Part shown: piece by piece, positions 34,254-44,469 of the stretch
Position numbering within the stretch: the first letter of the stretch is position 1
Layout: each line of letters opens with the position of its first letter
Assembly (NCBI GenBank): GCA_019454045.1
Contig: SKCR01017707.1
Location: 1-64,000, forward strand
Direction of reading: 5' to 3'
From: Zanthoxylum bungeanum
Taxonomy: Eukaryota > Streptophyta > Magnoliopsida > Sapindales > Rutaceae
Length of the DNA stretch: 64,000 bases
Notes under the pieces: generated by a model
What the model saw: the letters and a program-made list of their open reading frames with translations, nothing else
What the model was told of the DNA's origin: nothing
Database searches by the model: none
Program-made: the position numbers and the translations under genes

Positions 34254-34921
34254 TGTGAGAATTTGTGAAGACAAATGTGTATTAACATTTGCTTGAATTT
34301 ATAATCACAATGAAAGGCCTTTATACATGCATTATACAACTACCATATTAAATACACAACAACACAACTACCAACTACACATTACATAACTACCAACTAC
34401 ACAACTAGCATATAATCTAACATCCCCCCTCAAACTCAAGATGGTACTTGGTAGTGAGGAAACCAAATTGAGTTTGGAAACGAGGGTTGTGTAACAGACA
34501 TGAAGAAAAGACTTGGTGAAGATATCGGCTATTTGATCATCGGAGCGTAGATACACCTGTTTGGAGACAGAGACAATGAGATAAGACATGTTTGGAGACA
34601 ATGACAATGACAAAAGACTTGTTTGGAGATAGAGACAATGAGATAAGACCTATTTGGAAACAGGGATAAAGAGATAAGACTTGTTTGGAGACGGGGATAA
34701 AGACTTATCCAGAGATCGGAACTCTAGCGTCTGATACCATGTGAGAATTTGTGAAGACAAATGTGTATTAACATTTGCTTGAATTTATAATCACAATGAG
34801 AAGCCTTTATATAGGCATTATATAACTATCATATTAAATACACAACTACCATATTAAATACACAACAACACAACTACCAACTACACAACTACCAACTACA
34901 CAACTATCATATAATCTAACA
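34254..34921 (-). mobile_element. TRIM-like 668-bp Copia deletion derivative
   Basis: Direct repeats 34254-34422 and 34740-34921 (TGTGAGAA...ATCTAACA) are flanked by a perfect duplication ATTAT (34249-34253 and 34922-34926). On the minus strand a tRNA-Met-type primer site (TGGTATCAGACGC) abuts the right LTR at about 34727-34739, and a polypurine tract GAGTTTGAGGGGGGATG abuts the left. The roughly 320-bp interior keeps only the last part of Copia RNase H on the minus strand (SDDQIADIFTKSF...SLRGDV, 34440-34600) and five units of about 31 bp around GTTTGGAGACAGAGACAATG (34558-34705). It cannot encode any protein needed for movement. Confidence 0.92.
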
Positions 34922-34926
34922 ATTAT

Positions 34927-35577
34927 CAATTTAATATGATCCGAACAAGAGACTGCAATGGACAAAGTATAGTATGAGATTGTCAATATTTATATATGGT
35001 CTATTCAATTAATGAATATATAAATTTATATTCGTATTTGATTCTAAAGTACCGGTTCCCATGAATCCATTTTACATACATATTTTTATTTTTAATAATC
35101 TAGAAAATCATATTCTTACCTGATCCATCCAATCAAATGACGTAAAAAATTATACTCATATCCAACCCTAAAACAAACACTAGTGTCTATCGAGATTTTA
35201 TCATTCTAATCCAGTAATGACAATTATGTACTACTTGCAAACCAACGGTTGATGAACCTCGAAGGACCTTTGAATTATATATGAGTTTATACATTTAAAA
35301 CTCCCCGTAAATTATTTATAGATCATAACAATTTTAAAAAAACACACACACACAAAATCTTTTAACCTATTATTGAAGAGCAGAAAGAATTTTAAAATGA
35401 GAGTGGTGAGAGCACAAGATTTTAAGTGAGATTTATGAGAGTGATGGATTAAAACGTAGTCCTAACTTTTTCTAAAGTCATTATCCTCATTTTAGTGAGT
35501 TTACGTGTTGTTTGTTGTTAGTAATTAAAATTTTCTAATTAACCAACAGTTGATAAATGGTCTTTAAGTCTTCGATA
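34927..35577. other. Unassigned flank left of element Z
   Basis: AT-rich. No gene, repeat or motif was recognised apart from a short CA run near 35342-35356. Confidence 0.6.
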
Positions 35578-36170
35578 TGTATAGGTCAAAATCGGCTAAG
35601 GGCTAATCTTGTCACTTCACGACAGACCCTATATCGTCAACGGCCCGAAAGGACCCCCCATTGTTGGCAGCCCAGAAAGCCTCACAACCGGATACCAAAA
35701 GCTTGCCACGGCCCAGGCCCAATAAGCCAACCACATTAACCTCAGGGAGGTCGCCCCAACGGTCAGATACCACGATATCAAAAACTCCAACCGTTCCAGT
35801 CCTCCATTAAGACACGATCAGCCGTTTCTATCTCCAGCTCATAAGTACGCGCTTGTAACCGCCTCCCAACGGGTAGTAAAATAATACCATTAAATGATCA
35901 GAACAAGTATATAAGCAGGTGAGATCCGAGACACGAGGAGGAGAGAAAAACATTATAAGACAAGGTACCCTTCGACCTTATGCTCGACAGTCCTACATTT
36001 CAACCCCTTCCCATTTTATTGACTTGAGCGTCGGAGGGCCTACGGCATCCACCACACCGGTGGGTAGTGTCTTCTCGTTCATCCTACTCTCTTTGTTTTG
36101 CAGGATCGCCAGTGCCCCCTCAACATTCGAAATCTCGATTGTAGGCTCGGAGCAGAAAACCGCGTCTACA
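35578..36170 (+). repeat. 5' LTR of element Z
   Basis: TGTATAGG...GCGTCTACA, 593 bp. A TATA box TATATAA lies at 35908-35914. GCGTCGGAGGGCCTACGGCA, a CCACC/GGTGG hairpin and TTTGTTTTGCAG (36092-36103) are shared with Y. Confidence 0.93.
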
Positions 36171-36173
36171 GTT

Positions 36174-36191
36174 TGGCGCCCACCGTGGGGC
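36174..36191 (+). other. Primer-binding site of element Z (tRNA-Lys)
   Basis: TGGCGCCCACCGTGGGGC, 3 bp after the LTR, identical to that of Y and complementary to the recalled 3' end of plant tRNA-Lys(CUU). Confidence 0.88.
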
Positions 36192-36238
36192 CCTAGCGAT
36201 TCGAATCAGAGCATTGAGAGAATTGTGAAAACGCCGAA

Positions 36239-38308
36239 ATGTCTTCAAACGACACATCGACTGAAGCGATGGCTAGCCAACTAGCTTTCTTACAGGAACG
36301 CCTACGAGCCCTCGAGGAAGAAAATTCAGCTATGAAGACCACCAATATTGATTTCCAAGAACGGTTGGAGCGATTCACAGCTCCACGCGACCATTTTGGT
36401 TCAGATGGTGTTGCGGGCTTAACGACCAGCCGACCTAATCCAGTGGTGGTCCCGGAAATGGACCAAGGTGAAGGTTCCCAGCGAGTAAACCGGAGCACGA
36501 GTAATCGTCAAAACTTGCCAGTCGATGTAGTGACAGCAGCGACCATGAGGCGAGAAATGGAAGAATTCAAAGAGGCCATTCTAGCAAGCATACCAGGGAC
36601 CAGACTACCACTAAGGAAGAGCAGATCGGGAGCATTGGCGGATACTCCGTTCGACGAGAATATTAATTCAGTTGAGCTCCCGAGGAAGTTCAGCCCTCCA
36701 GATATGAAGTTGTATGATGGTTCAACCGACCCAGACGACCACGTCATACATTACAAGTATAAGATGATGTCCATGAGTCTCACCCCCCACCAGAGGGACG
36801 CTGGTCTTTGTCGAGGCTTTGGAGAAACTTTGGCGGGGCCAGCCCTTACCTGGTTTATCAACCTTCCATTCGGATCGATTGGGTCGTACAAGGAGTTGGC
36901 AGACAGGTTCGTTACCCACTTCGCGAGCTCTTGCAAACTAGAAAAAACGGCAGACGACCTCCTCCTGATCCAGCAGCGGAGAGGTGAATCATTGCGAAGC
37001 TATGTCACGCGATTTAACAGAGAAAGGATCGCGATCCCAAACCTACACCAGCCGACAGCAGTTGAGGCGTTCAGAAGCGGCTTGCAGGCCGACAGTAGTC
37101 TTTACAAAAAATTGACAAAGAACCGATGCTACACAATGGACGAAGCATTAATGAGGGCCCGGACGGAGATTCGGTGGGAAGAGGACAGAAGAAACGCGGG
37201 GAAAGAGAGTATACGGGAGAGAGCGGTAGGACCTTCCAGGCGACCAAAAGAGTATAGCAGAGGTAGTATGGGACACCTAGATCGAAGATCATGTCGCTCA
37301 AAGGATCCTCGCCTATTCGACAAGATTCCAAGTCGTAGACCTGGCAGTTTCGAGAGAGGGGAGAATTCCTCGAGTCACACCCAGAGGCTTCCAGACTACA
37401 ATTTTACAGTTTCGCCAGGAGAGCTTGTTTCTGTGCTCAGGAAGATGGGAAATGAGGTCAAGTGGCCCCAACGTTCAAAGGATAATTCGAGCAAGAAGGA
37501 CACCAGTAAGTGGTGCGAGTTTCATCGAGACTACGGACATACGACAGCAGATTGCATTGCATTAAGGCTGGAAGTTCTGGAGCTACTGAATAAAGGGCAC
37601 TTGAGAGATTTGTTGACCGACAAAGCGAAAACGACTTTGGCCCGAAGGGATGATCGAGTGGAGGCCCCAGCTCCACCTCCAATCAATAGTACAGTCAATG
37701 TCATTTCAGGAGGGTCAGAAGTGAGTGGGATCTCGTATTCAGCGGCGAAGCGACAGACTAGGCTGGTATCCGTTCTGGCATCGGAAGTAGGACTGGTCCG
37801 AGGCAGCGATCACACGGGCTTGGTGATTGAGTTCGCAGACGACCAATTATCCAGTCTCGCTAATCCTCACCATGACGCATTGGTAATCTCCCTCCAGGTA
37901 GCAAACTTCATGGTAAAGAGAGTGCTGGTGGACACCGGATCATCCGCCAACATTATCTTTTGGACAGCACTCAACGATATGGGAGGAGCATTAGAAAAGA
38001 TGAGCCGACGTTCAACTGCTTTGGTTGGTTTCAGCGGAGAACAGAAGTTCACCGTGGGGGAGATCTGCCTCCCAGTATACGCTGGGGGGGTAAACAAGAT
38101 GGTAACTTTTCTGATATTGGATTGTCCGTCAGCCTACAATATAATCGTGGGCCGACCATGGATCCATGAGATGAGAGCCGTCCCTTCCACCTACCACCAA
38201 GTACTGAAGTTTCCGTCCGAGTGGGGGGTTCAGGAAATCAGGGGGGACCAACATGCCTCGAGGGCATGCTATCAGACGACACTGAAACCCAAGCATCAGT
38301 CAGCATAG
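36239..38308 (+). CDS. Gag-protease polyprotein of element Z
   Basis: 689 codons, ending in UAG. It opens with a coiled-coil segment (MASQLAFLQERLRALEEE). The retrotrans_gag core follows at about residues 145-290 (KLYDGSTDPDDHVIHYKYKM, then ELADRFVTHFASSC, then GESLRSYVTRFNRE). A basic region comes next, then the zinc-binding CEFHRDYGHTTADC at about residue 425. A retropepsin-type aspartic protease with VLVDTGSSANIIF lies at about residue 560, with its flap/C-terminal YNIIVGRPWIHEM. Gag builds the particle and the protease matures it. The frame is intact from the ATG 48 bp downstream of the primer site. The terminal UAG is followed by CAA UUA in frame with RT, see the separate entry. Confidence 0.92.
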   Translation: MSSNDTSTEAMASQLAFLQERLRALEEENSAMKTTNIDFQERLERFTAPRDHFGSDGVAGLTTSRPNPVVVPEMDQGEGSQRVNRSTSNRQNLPVDVVTAATMRREMEEFKEAILASIPGTRLPLRKSRSGALADTPFDENINSVELPRKFSPPDMKLYDGSTDPDDHVIHYKYKMMSMSLTPHQRDAGLCRGFGETLAGPALTWFINLPFGSIGSYKELADRFVTHFASSCKLEKTADDLLLIQQRRGESLRSYVTRFNRERIAIPNLHQPTAVEAFRSGLQADSSLYKKLTKNRCYTMDEALMRARTEIRWEEDRRNAGKESIRERAVGPSRRPKEYSRGSMGHLDRRSCRSKDPRLFDKIPSRRPGSFERGENSSSHTQRLPDYNFTVSPGELVSVLRKMGNEVKWPQRSKDNSSKKDTSKWCEFHRDYGHTTADCIALRLEVLELLNKGHLRDLLTDKAKTTLARRDDRVEAPAPPPINSTVNVISGGSEVSGISYSAAKRQTRLVSVLASEVGLVRGSDHTGLVIEFADDQLSSLANPHHDALVISLQVANFMVKRVLVDTGSSANIIFWTALNDMGGALEKMSRRSTALVGFSGEQKFTVGEICLPVYAGGVNKMVTFLILDCPSAYNIIVGRPWIHEMRAVPSTYHQVLKFPSEWGVQEIRGDQHASRACYQTTLKPKHQSA

Positions 38309-38314
38309 CAATTA
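38306..38314 (+). promoter_or_regulatory. UAG stop in TMV-type readthrough context between protease and RT
   Basis: The sequence is TAG CAA TTA. UAG-CAR-YYA is the well-characterised leaky-stop context of tobacco mosaic virus replicase, and this is its exact prototype hexanucleotide. The downstream frame (QLQDGARRTDVNEPSVEEL...) is the same frame as Gag-protease and leads into RT. Readthrough is inferred. A nonsense mutation by chance is the alternative. Confidence 0.6.
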
Positions 38315-39710
38315 CAGGATGGGGCTCGTCGGACAGATGTGAATGAGCCCAGTGTGGAAGAACTCGACGAGGTCCAGATCCATCCGCAATTCCCAGACCA
38401 CAAAACTCGAATTGGAGCCGACCTGGAACCGTTGATACGAGCGAGTTTGGTGGAGTTCCTGCAGAAGCACCACGACTGTTTCGCCTGGTCGCATGGGGAC
38501 ATGACAGGCATCGACCCGGATCTAATAACACATGAACTACGTGTCGACTCAACCTTCCCACCTGTCAGACAGAAGAGAAGAAAGTTCGCCCCTGAGAGGA
38601 ATCGAGTGATTGATGAAGAAGTTCAGAAGCTGCTAGATAACGGGTCAGTTAGAGAAGTACAGTATCCTGAATGGTTAGCCAACGTCGTGGTCGTGCGGAA
38701 AGAAAAACGGCAAATGGCGAGTCTGCATCGACTTCACAGACTTGAACAAGGCGTGCCCGAAAGATTCATTTCCCCTACCGCATATAGACACATTAGTCGA
38801 CGCGACAGCGGGGCACGAGTTGCTTAGTTTCATGGACGCTTACTCAGGCTACAATCAGATTCTCATGCATCCAAATGACCAAGAGAAGACGGCCTTCATT
38901 ACAAACAGGGGGATCTACTGCTATAAAGTTATGCCATTTGGGCTGAAGAATGCGGGGGCTACATATCAACGCTTGGTCAATAAAATGTTCAGCCGACAGA
39001 TAGGGTCGACAATGGAAGTATACATCGATGATATGTTGGTGAAATCTTTGTTAGCAGACCAGCATCTGGAACATCTGGGAGAAGCTTTTGAGGTTATGAA
39101 GAGATATGGGATGAAACTAAACCCAGCCAAATGCGCATTCGGGGTAGCTTCCGGAAAATTTCTGGGGTATTTGGTTACACGTCGCGGGATCGAAGCTAAT
39201 CCGGAGCAGATTAAGGCGATACTCAACATCCCGCCCCCTGAGAACCCTAAAGAAGTGATGCGACTGGCGGGACGAATAGCGGCTTTGAACAGGTTCATTT
39301 CCAAGTCAACAGATAAGAGTTTCCTCTTCTTCGCTGCGATTGGGAAGTCGAAAAAGTTCGAATGGACTCGAGATTGCGAGGAAGCCTTGACCAGATTAAA
39401 AGAATATCTCACCTCCCCTCCCTTACTGGCGAAACCAGGCGACGGTGAAAGGTTGTTCGTTTACTTGGGGGTCTCCCCCCAGGCAGTCAGCGCGGTCCTC
39501 ATTAAAGAAGAAGAGGGAACCCAGCATCCAGTCTACTATGTGAGCAAGGCACTCCTGGATGCCGAGACACGTTACTCCCGGTTGGAGCAGTTAATCTTGG
39601 CTTTGATTGTGGCGGCTCGCAAACTCCGCCCGTACTTTCAAGGGCATCCCATTACCGTATATTCGACCTACCCTCTACGAAGCATCCTTCATAAACCAGA
39701 GCTCGGGTAG
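38309..39710 (+). pseudogene. Reverse transcriptase and RNase H of element Z (one or two indels)
   Basis: Continues the Gag-protease frame through the UAG. The RT N-terminal part is PVRQKRRKFAPERNRVIDEE...WLANVVVV. A net +1 change in GGAAAGAAAAACGG (38697-38710) moves RT into another frame. There it reads through DAYSGYNQILMHP, MPFGLKNAGATYQRLV, the catalytic YIDD (39020-39031), KFLGYLV and the RNase H start (YYVSKALLDAETRYSRLEQL). A second net +1 shift near 39698 breaks HKPEL/SGRLAKW before the last RNase H segment. All RT catalytic motifs are kept. The shifts could be sequencing indels, because the LTRs of the same element also differ mainly by indels. Confidence 0.9.
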
Positions 39711-41589
39711 ATTGGCAAAGTGGGCCGTTGAGCTTGGGGAATACGACATTACATACCAGCCAAGAACAACCGTCAAGTCACAAGCATTGGCAGACTTCGT
39801 GGCCGATTTTACACCAGAAGTTACATCAGAAATAGAGGAAGTGTTACTTGCAGCCGACTCGGCCGTGGTCTGGAAACTGGCGGTAGATGGTTCTTCCAGT
39901 AGTCGGGGTGCAGGGTTGGGGGTTGTAATTACGACTCCCGAAGGAGACTTAATTCAGCAGGCCTTCAAATGTGGATTCCCAGCTACCAACAATGAAGCGG
40001 AGTACGAGGCTTTGATTGCTGGAATGGAGCTACTTAAGGAATTAGGGGCGAAAAGGGTGGAGGCGACAACTGATTCACAGCTGGTAGCGAGGCAATTCCA
40101 TGGAACTTACCAAGCTAGAGGATCTCGGATGGCGGCCTACTTGTCCAGAGCGAAGAGTATTCGAGAAGGTTTTGAATCTTTCGAGATCACGCAAGTCCCG
40201 AGAGTCCAGAATACACACGCAGACGCCTTGGCCACCCTCGGGTCGACAATTCAGAAAGAACAGATCCGAGCCATTCCTATTATTTACCTTCAGTGGCCAG
40301 CCATTGTCCAAACCAAGGAAAGTGTCGCCTCCCTATACACAGAAAATAAAACTTGGATGACTTCCTTGGTGGAATATTTGAGTACAGGTGCACTCCCAGA
40401 AGACAAGGTCGTCGCCAGAAGGGTAAAGCTACAAGCTGCAAGGTTCATCCTGGTCAATGGTTTGCTCATGAGAAGATCAGTCAGCGGTCCGTACCTCAAA
40501 TGTCTTACTCCAGATGAAGCGCAATACGTCCTGGCCGAGCTACACGAAGGGCAATGTGGGAATCATTCAGGCGGAAGGAGCCTTGCAAGCCGAAGCCACA
40601 CAGCTGGATATTACTGGCCAACAATGCGAGCCGACGCTGTTTCGTATGTTCGAAATTGCGAGAAGTGTCAGAAGTTTGCGCCAGTCTCCAAAATCCCACC
40701 TGGAAGACTGAACCCGACTCTGACTCCCTGGCCTTTCATGAAGTGGGGGATGGACATTGTTGGAAAATTGCCAGTTGCTCCAGGGCAACGAGTCTACATG
40801 CTTGTCCTAACAGATTATTACTCTAAGTGGATCGAAGCCGAGGCCTTTGCTAGGGTAAGAGATCGCGAGGTACAGGGGTTCGTTTGGAAGAATATCATTT
40901 GTCGCTTCGGCATTCCAAGGGAAATAGTAACAGATAATGGCTCCCAATTCATCAGCCACCGTTTTCAAGACTTTTGCAAGACTTGGGGAATCAGACTCAA
41001 TTTCTCTACTCCTCGTTACCCTCAAGCAAATGGGCAGGCCGAGTCCTCCAACAAAATCCTGATAAACACACTAAAGAAAAGATTGGAAAAGGCCAAAGGA
41101 ATGTGGGCAGACGAACTTCCTGGCGTTCTATGGGCCTACCGTACAACAGCCAGGACCTCAACTGGAGAGACACCTTTCTCTATGACATTTGGGACGGAGG
41201 CGGTTATACCAACCGACGTTGGAGTGCCGTCGCCTCGATATCTATGGACCAGTGAAGAAACAAATCAGAAACTCATGACAGAGGCTCTCGACACCATTGA
41301 AGAATTAAGGGAGAATGCGTCGGTCAGACTTGCAACCTATCGTCAAAAAATGTGCAAGTATTACGACAAAAATGTGAGGTTCAGAGCATTCAAGAAAGGT
41401 GACTGGGTCCTGCGGCGAGTCTTCCAAAATACAAAGGAAGTTAACGAAGGGAAGCTAGGTTCTTCTTGGGAAGGTCCTTACATCATCAAGGAGGTTGTGG
41501 GTCGCGGAGCCTACAAACTGGCAAAGGAAGATGGGAGTCGAGTCCAAAATAGCTGGAACGCCCTCCACCTTAAGAAGTTTCATCGATGA
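39699..41589 (+). CDS. RNase H (second, archaeal-like) and integrase of element Z
   Basis: After SGRLAKWAVELGEYDITYQ, a second RNase H domain reads AVDGSSSSRGAGLGVVI, NNEAEYEALIAGMELL, TTDSQLVARQ and HADALATL, giving the D-E-D-D residues. An extra RNase H of this type is a feature of Tat elements. The integrase follows: zinc-binding HEGQCGNHSGG...CEKCQ (about 40545-40670), then the DDE core with D in GMDIVGKL (about 40750), D in IVTDNGSQF (about 40930) and E in NGQAESSNK (about 41040). The C-terminal WEGPYIIKEV module ends at LKKFHR with a stop at 41587. The frame is open for its whole length. No chromodomain is present, as expected for Tat. Confidence 0.92.
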
Positions 41590-41798
41590 TTTTAGACTAC
41601 ACGACAGTCTACTTAAATTGTAGCGTTCGACTCGCCATTGCATTGATGATATCCGACGACTTGTTTGTCACTTTCTTGAAATTAATAAATATATTGTCAA
41701 ACTGAATGCGAATTCAAACTCAAAAGGCTTTATATATTCATAAAAAGTTATAAGTTTAATACATGTCCAAAAAAGATAGATTACAAATCCAAATCAAT

Positions 41799-43961
41799 CT
41801 ACTGCCCTTCAACAGGCCTTGTCGACTCGGTTGGAATTGTGGCATGGCCAGCCTCCTCTACATCCTCCATTTCCGGACTCCTAATCGCTTCTCCAGCGGA
41901 GTCGACCGTCCTGATAACTTCCACATTAGAGCCCCCAGCCGCATCCTTCGAGCTAACTTCGTGGCCCTCCTCGGCCTCGGCTTCGTCGGCAGACAAGGAG
42001 AGCCCAGCCTCCAATTTCTCCCCCAGAGCAATCCATTTCCCTGGGTTCCATGAGTTGTGGCCACCCGACAGATACTCCTTCATAAGTCGACATCTATCCT
42101 TGATCACGGCCTCGATAGCTACACCTTCAAGGCGATCTTGCAAATCAGCGTTCAGGTCCTCCAACTCCTTGCTGCGCTTCTTCCCAACCTCTAGTTCGGT
42201 TTGCACCTCTTCCAACTGAGTCTTCGAAGCAGTGGCCTCGTTTTCAGCCACGAGCAGTTTCTTCTTAGATTCTTCAGCAACAGCCTTCGCCTCAGTCAGC
42301 TCTTTCCTCAAAGCAGTATTTGACTTCTCCAAATCTCTAGCCTTCCTAAGGCTCGATTCGACATAGCGCTGCTGAAACAGAGCATACTCCAGAGTCTGAA
42401 ACAACCCAAAGAGACCAAGGAGGTCAGTCGACAGAACAAGCTCATAATTTCAATTTCAAAAAGAATTTTAAGGAGGCAGTACCTCAAAGTTTCTTGCGAC
42501 TGCACGCTTAGCAGATTCCAGCGGCCCCAGTGTAACCATCCGTGCTTCATCCTCCTGTAAAAGTAATCCCTCGGCAAAGTGAGATAAACTTGATGGATCC
42601 GACATGACCGTCGTGCCCCTTGGGATCTTGATTACTACGTTCTCCAAGTCTTCATCGATATCAGGCAGCTGTTTCCTCTTCTTCTGAGATTGACCAGACC
42701 CGGCCGAGTGCTTCGCAATAGACTCCGAGGCTACGATCGCTTGGGACTCGGGCATAACTCCAGGTTCGACCGCCCTTGCCTTCTTCTTCTTCCTCTTCTC
42801 CAGCATCTCTTCAACTGATGGGAGCTTGTATTGACTCATTCTTTCAACTGCGCACAAAATTTCTTCTGGGGTTAGAAACCTTATGAATAAGCTCCCTCCG
42901 TGGGTTACCCGGTTCGCCCAGGTTATGACGATGACCGTCAGTATATGTTTTGTCAAGGGCAGAGGGGTACCTTCAGTCCCAAAACGAACCTCCTTCCACA
43001 ATGGCGTTAATCTCAACCTTTTCTCTGCCAACACTACCTTCCAATTCCTCTCAGCCGTTGTCAGACTCAAAATGAAATTAGTGTTTGCTACGACACCTGG
43101 GGTAACGTCGAAGCTACGATTAAAAGATGAACCTGCAAAAGAAAACAAACGATTATGGGAATGATCGGCGGTAATAATCGAAAGGACAAAGCAGACGCAC
43201 TCACTCGATGTGTCCCAGTGTTCTGGTATGTGTCCAATCCCAGCCGACCCATACACTCCCTCACCACTAACAAAAAAGTAGGTCTTCTGCCATCCCCCTC
43301 TATCATTCGAAGTCAACCCAGACACTAAGTGCTCCCTCTTTTGCCGAAGAAACAAGTGATACCTACCTTTCTCCACTATATGCTCCTTCATGTAGTAAGT
43401 GTACAATAAATCTTTTACCCCAAAGTTGATCCCTAATTCGTAAGCTAAAACTTCAACCGACATACAAACCCTCCATGTGTTCGGCATAAGCTGAGAGGGA
43501 GCGATTCTAAAGCGATCTAACAATTCCCACGCAAGTCTTGGGATAGGAAACCTGAGCCCATCAGCGAAAGGACGCTCGTAGAACCCAGTCCAACCTGGAA
43601 CTCTGAAATCAATCCTTTCACTCGACAGTGGTAACCTCACCCGAACCGACCCAGGAAACCTGTACTTGATCTTTATCTCCCTCATAGACCGCTCATCAAC
43701 CCGACTCTGAGGGTTCTTCGTTAGAAGATTCGTCGGTTCGCTAATGCTAGGAACCCTCGTCTCGGAAGGAACCATACGAAGAGGGGGTACGTCCTTAGGG
43801 ATCCCGTGGGGTATTCCAGGCGACGCAATCGTCGGTCCTTCACTCCAATCCATTGAAGCTCCCTCTCCCGGCTCTTCTAAAGGACGGACTACCTGTAGCG
43901 GCGAGCCTTCGTATATTTCAAGTGACGAGTCCTCTGTGCTAGAGAAAGCTTCAGACGACAT
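41799..43961 (-). CDS. Antisense ORF of element Z: Transposase_28 (putative gypsy-type) protein, three exons
   Basis: Minus strand, downstream of pol. ATG at 43961. Exon 1 is 43961-43205, exon 2 43132-42483, exon 3 42395-41799. Intron 1 (43204-43133, 72 bp) reads GTGAGT...TTTTGCAG. Intron 2 (42482-42396, 87 bp) reads GTACTG...GTTTCAG and contains an in-frame stop. The joined exons total 2004 bp, exactly 668 codons, which strongly supports the model. The protein has a low-complexity N-terminus, a globular domain with FRVPGWTGFYERPFADGLRF, IPRLAWELLDRFRIAPSQL and NTWRVCMSVEVLAYELGI (the pattern of Pfam Transposase_28), a basic stretch KKRKKKKAR, and a C-terminal coiled coil (residues about 470-560). 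Antisense extra ORFs after pol are known in Tat-lineage elements. Their function is unknown, and the transposase name is historical. Confidence 0.85.
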
Positions 43962-44261
43962 ATCCTAAACCAAGCTACAAACGAGAAGGCGACTTAAAAC
44001 CGGCACAACCAAAGATCAAACTTAGCTACCCACAAACACTATCCTAACTTTAGCTGAAGGATAAAACCGATTAAAACCCTAAATTAAATAAAGAACAAGT
44101 TGAAGATCCTTAAGAACAAGTTGAAGATCCTTAAGAACAGGTTGAAGATTCAAAGAAAACAAGCAAGGGAGAGAGGAATACCTTAGAACACGAGGAGAGC
44201 CCTTCAAACTCGCGACGAATGAGGAAAATGACTTGAGTGAACTAAATGAGGCTGCTCTCGC

Positions 44262-44270
44262 TTTCTTATA
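44262..44270 (-). promoter_or_regulatory. Candidate TATA box for the antisense ORF
   Basis: The minus strand reads GAGTATAAGAAAG, about 300 bp upstream of the antisense ATG. Between them a possible 5'-UTR intron runs from AAGGTATTCC (about 44183) to TTGGTTTAG just before GATATG at 43967. This is read from sequence only. Confidence 0.35.
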
Positions 44271-44469
44271 CTCCTCTACACAGTAACTCGTAATTTCCCG
44301 CCAAGAATACCTCGAAGAAATCGCCCCATTAATGATTGTTGGAGAAATCGAGAGGAACAGGGGACAGCCTCGGTAGAATTGCCGTGGGTTGGGCTCGAGG
44401 TGACCCGTGGGAAATAAATGCAACACGAATGGAAGCCCAGTTGGGAAGTCGGATGCCCGCCGCCACTGA

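Noticed and set aside
42883..43164. Plus-strand frame of 93 codons
   Set aside because: Shadow of the antisense Transposase_28 gene on the other strand.
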